From Chitinophagales bacterium (GTDB taxonomy: Bacteria > Bacteroidota > Bacteroidia > Chitinophagales > CAIODY01): DNA of 44,157 bases. The number at the start of each line of letters is the position of its first letter. The first letter of the stretch is position 1. Below the pieces are notes generated by a model, which saw only the letters and a program-made list of their open reading frames with translations, did not search any database and was not told the DNA's origin. The DNA is taken from assembly GCA_947449695.1 (NCBI GenBank), contig CANFST010000021.1, positions 1-44,157 on the forward strand, in the 5' to 3' direction. Position numbers and translations under genes: made by a program. Below are positions 15,571 through 22,872 of this stretch, piece by piece.

Positions 15571-15816
15571 ATGAACAAAAAAATTATTTTACAAAAAGAA
15601 GTATCAATTAATGTAGTTGGGTTTACTACGCCAACAATTACTGATGACAGGTTGAATAAAAAAGTAACCGCTAAATTTAATTATAAACTTGAAAACGAGC
15701 AGCAGCAGGAATGTGAGCCTATTGAGTTATGGGTTGGGGAAGCGTATGATGCTATTGGGCAATATACTGATAGTGATGTTGACCAAAGAATTACTGAAAT
15801 TCTAAACACACTATAA
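15571..15816 (+). CDS. Hypothetical small tail-region protein (81 aa)
   Basis: A small acidic protein, two bases after the fibre gene, of unknown function. The longer frame from 15550 overlaps the fibre gene; ATG 15571 is preferred. Its place behind the fibre gene could suggest a fibre accessory protein, but nothing in the sequence shows it. Confidence 0.6.
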   Translation: MNKKIILQKEVSINVVGFTTPTITDDRLNKKVTAKFNYKLENEQQQECEPIELWVGEAYDAIGQYTDSDVDQRITEILNTL

Positions 15817-15817
15817 A

Positions 15818-16126
15818 ATGGCTAAGAAAAAACAAATTGAAGTAGTACAAGCTGGTGCTATCATTAGTAGATACGCAGATAATAAAGCTGTGAAAAATGT
15901 GATTTTTGAGTTTGATTTAAACAATCAAACTTATTTGGAAAAACGTGCTGCAAAATTGGAAGAAATAAGCAAGCGACATTATACTGCAATGCAGGCGGAA
16001 ATCAAAGCTTATGATGAAAAAACAACCGTAGATATCAATCCTGTAAATGCTGATGATTTAATATTTGCTGAAGCGAATATGTTACCAATAGAAATTTCTA
16101 TTTTAAAAGGAATTTACTGCAAATGA
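15818..16126 (+). CDS. Hypothetical tail-region protein (102 aa)
   Basis: A mixed alpha/beta protein with a lysine-rich N-terminus (MAKKKQ), one base after the preceding gene and overlapping the next by four (ATGA). This tight arrangement before a 285-residue gene is like the paired tail assembly chaperone genes of siphophages. The pair could be such chaperones, but I see no slippery frameshift site. Confidence 0.55.
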   Translation: MAKKKQIEVVQAGAIISRYADNKAVKNVIFEFDLNNQTYLEKRAAKLEEISKRHYTAMQAEIKAYDEKTTVDINPVNADDLIFAEANMLPIEISILKGIYCK

Positions 16127-16980
16127 TTGAGTTGATTATTCAAAATAAAGTGGTGAATCTCCCTGAAAATTGGGATGAAGTGAATGCTAAAGTTTTGGTG
16201 GCTTTGGGTGAGGTTTATTTTAAACCACATTGGAGCGATTTGGATAAACTTTGCCATGTAGTAGTAAAGGGCTGTGGCTTGCAAGTGAGCAAATATCAGT
16301 TTTTTAAAAAACAAAAAATTGATTGGAAATATATTGCTGGGCAATTGATAGATAATGGGATTTTTGAAAAGTTAATTTTTTTATTAGGTGCTCCAGATTG
16401 TGATCAACAATATTTCCCACTGATTGATACTTGGCGTTATACTTTTTATGGCTTGGATTGCAGCAATGCGCCGTTGCAATATATCAGAGTGAAAGAATGG
16501 ATGGATGCTGACCAAACGATGCAGGAATGTTTTGACTTAATTAATGAAAAAGTAGAAGAATCGGTACTAGAAATGAAGCTAAATGCATTGGTAGGTATTC
16601 TTTTTAGAAGACATGGCCATGGTGCCGCTTATGATAAACTTAGTAAAGATTTTAAAGGTGATGAACGTGAGCCTTATAGTGATGTGCTACACCTGAATGG
16701 CTATTATGCTAAAAAAATAAGTAAAATTCCATTTGGCAAAAAAGCGGCAATACTACTATGGTATTGGAGTTGTAGCCGTTGGATGGCTGAAGAATATAAA
16801 CTGGTATATGATGGCGGTGGAAATGGTGGTGATAGCCACCCTGCCGATTTGGTATTGAGTGTGGCCGAATGTGGCATTTTTGGAAATATTGAAGCTGTGC
16901 AAAATGCTTACGTACATGATGTGATGTTGCATTTGCAACGCTGTATAAGAGAAGCTAAAAAAAATGAACGACATGATTAG
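16123..16980 (+). CDS. Hypothetical tail-region protein, possible assembly chaperone
   Basis: A 285-residue soluble protein, rich in Trp, Cys and Lys, with no signal peptide. It overlaps the previous gene by four bases and the next by 17. It may assist assembly of the tape measure protein, as the gene between tail tube and tape measure often does. That is positional inference and the fold is unknown. Confidence 0.5.
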   Translation: MIELIIQNKVVNLPENWDEVNAKVLVALGEVYFKPHWSDLDKLCHVVVKGCGLQVSKYQFFKKQKIDWKYIAGQLIDNGIFEKLIFLLGAPDCDQQYFPLIDTWRYTFYGLDCSNAPLQYIRVKEWMDADQTMQECFDLINEKVEESVLEMKLNALVGILFRRHGHGAAYDKLSKDFKGDEREPYSDVLHLNGYYAKKISKIPFGKKAAILLWYWSCSRWMAEEYKLVYDGGGNGGDSHPADLVLSVAECGIFGNIEAVQNAYVHDVMLHLQRCIREAKKNERHD

Positions 16981-17515
16981 TTATAGCAGAATAGTTGATT
17001 TGATGGAATGGTTTGCGGTACACCATAAAAAAATACAGCATGTGCCATCGGCTGATAACCAGGTGGACGGTACTACCAAATTTGCCAGATACAATGAATG
17101 GCAAGATTTGCAGAAAACGGCTATGGGCTACCCACGAATATTATTGCCTAATTTGATGAATGGTGCAATTGGCTACAACTATGGAGGTATGCACACCGAT
17201 ACTAAAACTATTGTGGTGCAACTGCTTACACATGAAAACCAGTATGAAGTTGAAAATGGATTTGGTGCCGGAATGAACGCCATTGATGACATAGAAAGCA
17301 TTTTGCACGATATAAAAACTAAGATTGTAGATTGGAGGGATAATGACCCAGCAATGGGCAGTTTCCCCGATGTGATTGGCAGAATGGATATTGAACGGAT
17401 TAATTACCGTGAAATTGGTCCACGACAATTGGGTGATGGTTGCTGGGGTATTGAGGTAACTTTTGCTTTTGTGATTAATGTGGGGATTGAGGTAGATAAT
17501 GATAATTGGGGGTAG
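16964..17515 (+). CDS. Probable tail completion/terminator protein
   Basis: A 183-residue soluble protein with several tryptophans. It overlaps the preceding gene by 17 bases. Position upstream of the gp10-like and tape measure genes suits a tail terminator or completion protein. No motif confirms it. The transcription unit ends here with the small TTGGCA/TGCCAA palindrome at 17525, before the promoter of the cargo block. Confidence 0.5.
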   Translation: MNDMISYSRIVDLMEWFAVHHKKIQHVPSADNQVDGTTKFARYNEWQDLQKTAMGYPRILLPNLMNGAIGYNYGGMHTDTKTIVVQLLTHENQYEVENGFGAGMNAIDDIESILHDIKTKIVDWRDNDPAMGSFPDVIGRMDIERINYREIGPRQLGDGCWGIEVTFAFVINVGIEVDNDNWG

Positions 17516-17560
17516 ATTTTAGAGTTGGCAGTTGCCAATTTTGATATAAAAAAACGTTGT

Positions 17561-17591
17561 TTGACATATTGGTGAAAGTGATGTAAGTTTG
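17561..17591 (+). promoter_or_regulatory. Promoter of cargo block
   Basis: TTG (17561-17563), 20 bases, TAAGTTTG (17584-17591), close to the Bacteroidota consensus TAnnTTTG. It lies 17 bases before the ATG at 17609 and would let the block be transcribed in a lysogen while the surrounding late genes are silent. Confidence 0.7.
17565..17581. repeat. Left 17-bp inverted repeat of cargo block
   Basis: CATATTGGTGAAAGTGA, whose exact reverse complement occurs at 19590-19606. The two bound a 2-kb block containing four cargo genes and no structural gene. The left copy lies between the -33 and -7 elements of the promoter at 17561. Confidence 0.7.
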
Positions 17592-17608
17592 TAAAAAACT
17601 TAATACTT

Positions 17609-17947
17609 ATGGAATTTTTAGCTGGATGGGCAGTGGTATCTATTTTTGTAGGGATGATTGGTTCTGATAGGAAATATGGCTTTTGGGGTTCATTTGCGCT
17701 GTCATTTTTCTTATCTCCATTAATTGGCATTTTAATAATTCTATTTACAAAGACAGAAGCAGAAGTGTTGCATAAAACTGAACTTGAAACTAAGCAGCTT
17801 GAGGTGCTTGATTCTATTTCAAAAAATACTGCAACAGATGTAAAACCTACATTGACAGATGAATTAAATAAATTAGCTGAATTAAGAAATACAGGATATT
17901 TAACTGATACTGAGTTTGAAGCTGCCAAAGCAAAGCTTTTAAAATAA
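17609..17947 (+). CDS. Membrane protein with C-terminal SHOCT-like domain
   Basis: A 112-residue protein. Two membrane segments lie at about residues 3-18 and 30-48. The C-terminal 30 residues, ELNKLAELRNTGYLTDTEFEAAKAKLL, match the SHOCT (short C-terminal) domain pattern. It probably sits in the inner membrane with the SHOCT domain in the cytoplasm. It has its own promoter and is the first gene of a four-gene cargo block. Such genes in phages are commonly expressed by lysogens; the specific role is unknown. Confidence 0.7.
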   Translation: MEFLAGWAVVSIFVGMIGSDRKYGFWGSFALSFFLSPLIGILIILFTKTEAEVLHKTELETKQLEVLDSISKNTATDVKPTLTDELNKLAELRNTGYLTDTEFEAAKAKLLK

Positions 17948-17956
17948 ATTTTGGGT

Positions 17957-18535
17957 ATGAAAAAAAATATTTTTTTAGTAATTTTTATTTGTTTGGTAAG
18001 TTGTAAAAGTAAAGAAGATAAAGCGAAAGAAGCTATCAAGCAATTTTTGTTTGAAAACTTACATGATTTTAAAAGCTATGAGACTGTAAAATTTGAAAAG
18101 CTGGATAGTGCATTTATTTTATATAGTAAAAGCGATAGCGCAAAAATTACTTGCCATAAACTATTAGATACTATTAGAGTAGGTGATTCTGTTTTTCAAA
18201 AAATGCTGTTGTATAAAAACTATGAAGACAGCTTGAATAAATTTGTTTACCCTTTTCCAATATTATTAAGCGATGATGAAAAGATTAAACTAATTGATAC
18301 AACTAAGTTTATTGCTAAGTGGGCAAAGGAAAATCAACATTATTTTTACGAAAGATATAGATGCCAAAAAAGAATCAATACAATTGATTCAATTCATGAA
18401 ATGGTATTTAAAGGCTATAAAATGTTACATTCTTATCGATGTAAAACACTGGGGGGGAATACAAGAATATTTACCACAGAATTTTATTTCGATACAAAAA
18501 TGAAAATAACTGGAGAAAAAAATCTTGACGATTAA
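17957..18535 (+). CDS. Lipoprotein, cargo block
   Basis: A 192-residue lipoprotein. The signal MKKNIFLVIFICLVSC ends in the lipobox LVSC, so it would be anchored in an envelope membrane. The mature part is charged, with Lys and Asp, and has a few cysteines. A run of seven G at 18451-18457 inside the gene is unusual in this AT-rich genome and could be a slippage site. ATG 17957 starts the signal directly; the TTG upstream is less likely. It follows the SHOCT protein by nine bases, so the two probably act together in the envelope. A superinfection-exclusion role is speculative. Confidence 0.7.
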   Translation: MKKNIFLVIFICLVSCKSKEDKAKEAIKQFLFENLHDFKSYETVKFEKLDSAFILYSKSDSAKITCHKLLDTIRVGDSVFQKMLLYKNYEDSLNKFVYPFPILLSDDEKIKLIDTTKFIAKWAKENQHYFYERYRCQKRINTIDSIHEMVFKGYKMLHSYRCKTLGGNTRIFTTEFYFDTKMKITGEKNLDD

Positions 18536-18536
18536 A

Positions 18537-18569
18537 TTTGGAAAACAGGCAAACATTGGTATATATTTG
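18537..18569 (+). promoter_or_regulatory. Promoter of pseudoknot RNA copy 1
   Basis: TTTG (18537-18540), 21 bases, TATATTTG (18562-18569). The predicted RNA start, three to five bases downstream, coincides with the first base of helix A. The second copy at 33349 has the same TATATTTG box and the same relation to helix A. Confidence 0.7.
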
Positions 18570-18572
18570 CAA

Positions 18573-18692
18573 TGTCGAAACCAAATTAAAATGTTTAATC
18601 AACAATTTTTACTTCAAACTTTTTGCCCCAACGAATCCGTAAAATCGGGTTACTATTCAATTCATTTTGATTTGGTTCGACACGTTGGGGTA
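18573..18692 (+). ncRNA. Leader RNA with A-B-A'-B' pseudoknot, copy 1
   Basis: Helix P1: 18573-18593 pairs with 18663-18682, 20 pairs with one bulged A and one G-U. Helix P2: CCCCAACG (18626-18633) pairs with CGTTGGGG (18683-18690), plus two weaker pairs. Because one strand of P2 lies inside P1 and the other outside, the two form a pseudoknot, with A' and B' directly adjacent. Between B and A' is a hairpin, AATCCG (18634-18639) with CGGGTT (18646-18651). A' (18671-18682) is also perfectly complementary over 12 bases to 18719-18730, which spans the start codon region of the next gene. The second copy at 33383 keeps the fold with different P1 and P2 sequences. I do not recognise the family. Confidence 0.7.
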
Positions 18693-18717
18693 TTTTTTAA
18701 CAAACAAAATTCTTTTT

Positions 18718-19299
18718 ATGTCGAACCAAAAAGCAAACCAAAACGAAGCCACATTACCTGTTGCATTGAGTGATGAACTCAAAAAATTTATCAAAAAACA
18801 TTTTGAAGAAGGTTCTCCCCTAAAATTTAAAGAAGACTGGAGGCAATTTATCCGCTTTGCTGTATGCAATGAAAAACTGGATTTAGATAAAGAACAATGC
18901 CGAATAGGGTATTTATTTTTTGAAGATCAGATTGATGATTTGATAAATATTTGTCAGCTATTGATAAATCATTTTGAGCTTGATTATTTTACAAATTCAA
19001 AAGCGAAAAATAAATATTTAATATTCGATGAACAGCATATTGATGTTTTGGAAAAAATAAGCGAAGAAATATCAAAATCTACTTTTGAAGACAGATTTAA
19101 CCTGATGACACAAATGCTACAATTGAGATTGACCTTTAAATGGCATAAAGATTGGTCTACGGATGTTTACGACATTGAAAAACTTTTAGATTTGTATAAT
19201 GATACTGTAAGTATTTTCAAATGCTTTTTTGATGGTGGATTTATGGGGTATTCAGATCAAAGTTTTCATACATTTTATTCAAAAATTAAAATTGACTAA
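18718..19299 (+). CDS. Hypothetical cargo protein behind pseudoknot leader
   Basis: A 193-residue soluble protein, rich in Lys, Asp and Phe, with an N-terminal tail of Asn and Gln. It is not recognised. The frame is open upstream to 18667, but I chose ATG 18718: it follows the leader RNA and repeats the sequence at the RNA 5' end (ATGTCGAACCAAA compared with ATGTCGAAACCAAA at 18572). Its translation start can pair with the A' strand of the leader, so expression may be switched by RNA folding. It overlaps no other gene and is three bases before the next one. Its function may relate to host or phage defence as cargo, but nothing shows it. Confidence 0.65.
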   Translation: MSNQKANQNEATLPVALSDELKKFIKKHFEEGSPLKFKEDWRQFIRFAVCNEKLDLDKEQCRIGYLFFEDQIDDLINICQLLINHFELDYFTNSKAKNKYLIFDEQHIDVLEKISEEISKSTFEDRFNLMTQMLQLRLTFKWHKDWSTDVYDIEKLLDLYNDTVSIFKCFFDGGFMGYSDQSFHTFYSKIKID

Positions 19300-19301
19300 T
19301 C

Positions 19302-19574
19302 ATGCGCAAAAAAAATATTTTAGAAGATGTGGTAGATACCAGTAATGAAGTATATTATATCATTGGGCGAATGCGCAGAATTATAAATGAGGATCAGATT
19401 CGCCCATTATTATTCAATGAAATTTCACAAATGACGCCTACTGAAAAAAATGAAATAGTAGAGTTGCTCAATAAGCAGCTTTATCAAACGAATAGATTTT
19501 TGATTCAATGGCAGGAAACCACTAAGAAATTACAAAAAAGCTATGAAAAGCAAAAGCGAAAAAATACTGCTTAG
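19302..19574 (+). CDS. Hypothetical cargo protein (90 aa)
   Basis: A small, very basic C-terminal, helical protein with likely coiled coil over residues about 50-85. It starts two bases after the previous stop, so the two are co-transcribed under control of the pseudoknot leader. It is the last gene before the terminator and right inverted repeat of the block. It may form a complex with its neighbour, as tight pairs often do. Confidence 0.6.
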   Translation: MRKKNILEDVVDTSNEVYYIIGRMRRIINEDQIRPLLFNEISQMTPTEKNEIVELLNKQLYQTNRFLIQWQETTKKLQKSYEKQKRKNTA

Positions 19575-19589
19575 CTGATTATAGTTCAT

Positions 19590-19606
19590 TCACTTTCACC
19601 AATATG
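19590..19606. repeat. Right 17-bp inverted repeat of cargo block
   Basis: TCACTTTCACCAATATG is the exact reverse complement of 17565-17581. It overlaps the start of the terminator stem at 19604. No target duplication was recognised outside the repeats, and no transposase lies in the block. Confidence 0.7.
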
Positions 19607-19650
19607 CGCTAATGATGTTTTCAAAACATTGTTGGCGCATTTTCTTTTAT
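19604..19650 (+). terminator. Strong terminator ending the cargo block
   Basis: A stem from ATGCGC (19604-19609) to GCGCAT (19635-19640) continues inward with A-T and G-T pairs almost to the loop at about 19621, roughly 16 pairs, followed by TTTCTTTT. It isolates the cargo genes from the tail gene at 19656. Confidence 0.8.
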
Positions 19651-19655
19651 AAAAA

Positions 19656-20078
19656 ATGGATTATACAAAAACAAATACTGTGGTGCTTGAATGGTTGGAA
19701 TCAACCGTGATGCTTTTACGGGCTGAAGCTATGGCACTGGGTATTTTTAAAACAGGTGCATTTGCTAATAGCCTGACATATAAATTTAAAATAGTGAGTT
19801 CAGGCGGTAAAGCTAGTTGGCATAAAGCAGGTGATTCACCTGATATGAATAGTGGGTTGATAACTGTAGTAGGGTTTAGCTTTAGAAGACATGGTATTTA
19901 TGTGCATTATGGCTTGGCAGGGAAAGGTGGACAGGTGAAAACAACAGAAAAGCATTGGTACACCAATGTGATGAAAGTACAATTAGAAGTATTACAACAA
20001 TTGCATGCAAGCAAACTGTCAGAAGATATTTCAGATAGATTATTTAACCAATTAACAGTAGGATTAATTTATGAGTGA
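19656..20078 (+). CDS. Tail completion protein (HK97 gp10-like position)
   Basis: A 140-residue soluble protein. The motif pattern GAFANSL...FSFRRHGIYVHYG resembles phage tail components of the HK97 gp10 type, which have a similar Arg-rich, Gly-rich loop. It overlaps the tape measure gene by eight bases, the normal neighbour. Probably part of the tail terminator ring. Confidence 0.6.
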   Translation: MDYTKTNTVVLEWLESTVMLLRAEAMALGIFKTGAFANSLTYKFKIVSSGGKASWHKAGDSPDMNSGLITVVGFSFRRHGIYVHYGLAGKGGQVKTTEKHWYTNVMKVQLEVLQQLHASKLSEDISDRLFNQLTVGLIYE

Positions 20079-22872
20079 TGTAGTTAAAAATACCAGATTA
20101 AATATTTTTATTGGTGAAGAAGAGCATTTGGCGAAAGTTGAACGGCTTGAAACTGCCTATAATGGATTGAACCAAAAATTGAAAACTTTAACAGAAGGCA
20201 CAAAGGAGTATAATGCAACTGTTAAGAAAATGGATGAGGTAGGCGCTTCATTAGGCAAGGCTAGAAGTGAGTATGACAATCAAACCATTTCAATAAAAAA
20301 AGCTGAATCAGCTACTACGAAACTAAGGGAGGAAATAAAAAACTTTACTGGAAGTAGTGATAAGTTGGCAGAAATGACTGGTAAATATCAGCTAATGAAT
20401 GGTGAACTATCAGTAATGAAGCAAGAAGCAGGATTAGTTGGGAAAAGCCTTGAAGGAGCAGCAACGCAAAGTACAGGTGCGTTTACTAAAATGTATGGTT
20501 ATTTGCGTACTGCTGCTAATATTATTCCTGGTATGGGTATTAGTGGGATTATTCTTGCTGTTGGAACGGCATTAGCATACGCTGCAAAAGAAATGGGGCT
20601 GTTTACTGAAAAAATGGATGCTGCAATTGAAAGAAATGAAGCACTAAAAGAAGCAGAAAAAGAGTACACTAAAATATATGTATCTATCCATGAAATGAAA
20701 AATGCTATTAATGATGCTAAAGAGGGACTAATTGAAAAAAATAGTGTGTTGAAAAAGTATAATGAAACCCTTGGGGAAACAATGGGAACTGCAAAATCAT
20801 TTAATGAAGTAGAAGCTAAACTTTCAGATAAAAAAACAACTGAAGCTTACTTAAATATGATGCTCCTACGTGCTGCGGCTAATATTGAATTGGAAAAAGC
20901 ATCTAAAGATGCAGTAGCAGCTGAAGAGGCTAAAATGAAAAAATTAAATAAATTTGGCAGCGTAACAGATTTATTTGGTTCTCTGGCTGGATATGGTTCA
21001 AGATCTGGCGAAGTTGATGAAGAGAGAGTTGCCCAACATAAGCAAAGAGTTTTAGAAGCAGAAAAGAAACGTCAAGCTGATGAAATAAAATTAAATGAAG
21101 AATCTGCTAAGAAGAAGCTTGAAATTAGCAATAAATTCATGCAAGATGCTGAAAAAATTGCAAAAAGCAATCCGGAATTTAAGTTATATGGAGATTTAAT
21201 AAAATCAAATAGTAATGATGGAGAGAAACTGAAGCATGATTTTGAAACTTTTTTAAGTGAATTAGAGAAAATAAAAGGGGATGCCAATGCCGATGAGATT
21301 GCAAAAATTGTAGTGCATTATCAAAAGCTGATGGATGAAGCAAAGAAGTTTGCTAAAGCTAAAATGCTTACTGAAGCAGGTTTGAAAAATGATTTAATCA
21401 TTATCCAACAGCAAATGAATGATGAAATTGCTGCTTTGCAACAAAAGCAATTTAAGCAACGAAGTAGTGATGAATATAAAAAAGCATTGCAGGATAGTCA
21501 GGATTATTATAATCAAGAACGTGAGCAAGCTAATCAATCATATTTAAATAATGAGATAAGCTATGACCAATTGCAGCAGCGATTAAAAAGTATTGATTTA
21601 GCCGCTACAAATGCAAAATTGGTAATTGCTAAAGATTATGAGAAAAATGAAGAGCAAGCTGCAAAAGATACAACGCAATTCAAGTCGGAGCAATTACAAA
21701 AAGAAATTACTGATAAAAAACAAACTGAAGATAATAAAGCAAAAGCGACTAAAGAAGCTTATAAAAATGAGTTGCAAGCCAGTGATGAAAAATATTCTTT
21801 GCTCAAAATGCAGTTGGATAAAGATTATTCAGATGGTTTAATCTCAAGAAAAGAATATAATCAGGAAGATTTAAAACTTACTAATGATGCCAACCAAGAT
21901 AAGTTGGCAATATTAAAAAAGTGGCTTTTAGCCGTACCTGAAGCACAGGATGAAATAAATAAACTACTTAAAAAGCTTTATGCTGAAGATGCAAAAAATA
22001 AAGAAACTTCTGATAAAAGTAAATTTGCTAAATGGTATTCAGAAAATAAGGAAATGATTCAAATAGCTGAACAGGGTGCAGCAGAAGTAGGTAAAATATG
22101 GAATGGCTTAGTAACGATTGCAAATAATAGAGATCAAGCTGATTTTAATAGTTTTAAAACATATCAAGACTATAAATTGAAGGTTCTTGAGCAAAATCAT
22201 AAAGCAGGAAAAATTTCAGACAAACAATATGAAGCTGAAAAGCAAAAAATTCAAGATGAAACTGATAAGAAACAACGCAGGATGGAGCATGATAAAGCTA
22301 TAAGACAAAGAGATTATGCAATATTTGAAGCAGCAATTCAAAGTGCAGAAGCTATCATAAAAGCTTTAGCCACAGGTGGTCCAATTTTGGGGCCAATATT
22401 GGCAGGAATTATTGCCGCAGCTACAGCTGTGCAAATCACTGCTATTTCCTCAACTCCTATTCCTGCCTACGCCCAAGGAACTGAATATGTAGATGGTCCA
22501 GGCACTAGTACAAGTGATTCGATTATGACTAGGTTAAGCCGTGGTGAACGGGTGATTAATGCTGCTGACAATGCTAAGTTGGGTGCTATGAGTAATAGTG
22601 AGGTGGTGAGTAGAATCAGTGCGCCAAGGGTGAATGTGAGCAATACTGCTGCTGCGGTAAAACAGAGCTTTGGAAATGCCAGTATTATTGGTGCTGATAC
22701 TTTCTTCAGCAATATGAGCAGTACGATGTATAAGCAAAGCAATGATTCGGCTGCGGTAATGAATTCTATTTTGGAAGAATTGCGCAAGCCTAAGCCTGCG
22801 GTGATGAGCATTGAACAATTTCACGAAATAAATACACAATATCAAAAACTACTTAAAAGAGCTGGAGCATAA
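20071..22872 (+). CDS. Tail tape measure protein
   Basis: The longest gene, 933 residues. It is mostly charged coiled coil rich in Lys, Glu, Ala and Gln, with hydrophobic segments near residues 151-171 and 765-800. Near the C-terminus the sequence DGPGTSTSDSIMTRLSRGERVI is a signature of tape measure proteins. It sets tail length and marks the phage as a long-tailed, siphovirus-type virion. The start overlaps the previous gene by eight bases; the stop overlaps the next ATG (TAATG). Confidence 0.9.
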   Translation: MSDVVKNTRLNIFIGEEEHLAKVERLETAYNGLNQKLKTLTEGTKEYNATVKKMDEVGASLGKARSEYDNQTISIKKAESATTKLREEIKNFTGSSDKLAEMTGKYQLMNGELSVMKQEAGLVGKSLEGAATQSTGAFTKMYGYLRTAANIIPGMGISGIILAVGTALAYAAKEMGLFTEKMDAAIERNEALKEAEKEYTKIYVSIHEMKNAINDAKEGLIEKNSVLKKYNETLGETMGTAKSFNEVEAKLSDKKTTEAYLNMMLLRAAANIELEKASKDAVAAEEAKMKKLNKFGSVTDLFGSLAGYGSRSGEVDEERVAQHKQRVLEAEKKRQADEIKLNEESAKKKLEISNKFMQDAEKIAKSNPEFKLYGDLIKSNSNDGEKLKHDFETFLSELEKIKGDANADEIAKIVVHYQKLMDEAKKFAKAKMLTEAGLKNDLIIIQQQMNDEIAALQQKQFKQRSSDEYKKALQDSQDYYNQEREQANQSYLNNEISYDQLQQRLKSIDLAATNAKLVIAKDYEKNEEQAAKDTTQFKSEQLQKEITDKKQTEDNKAKATKEAYKNELQASDEKYSLLKMQLDKDYSDGLISRKEYNQEDLKLTNDANQDKLAILKKWLLAVPEAQDEINKLLKKLYAEDAKNKETSDKSKFAKWYSENKEMIQIAEQGAAEVGKIWNGLVTIANNRDQADFNSFKTYQDYKLKVLEQNHKAGKISDKQYEAEKQKIQDETDKKQRRMEHDKAIRQRDYAIFEAAIQSAEAIIKALATGGPILGPILAGIIAAATAVQITAISSTPIPAYAQGTEYVDGPGTSTSDSIMTRLSRGERVINAADNAKLGAMSNSEVVSRISAPRVNVSNTAAAVKQSFGNASIIGADTFFSNMSSTMYKQSNDSAAVMNSILEELRKPKPAVMSIEQFHEINTQYQKLLKRAGA

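Noticed and set aside
18573-18692. Retron or OMEGA/HEARO type RNA
   Set aside because: No reverse transcriptase, IscB or TnpB gene is present in the window. The fold does not match a known member by eye.
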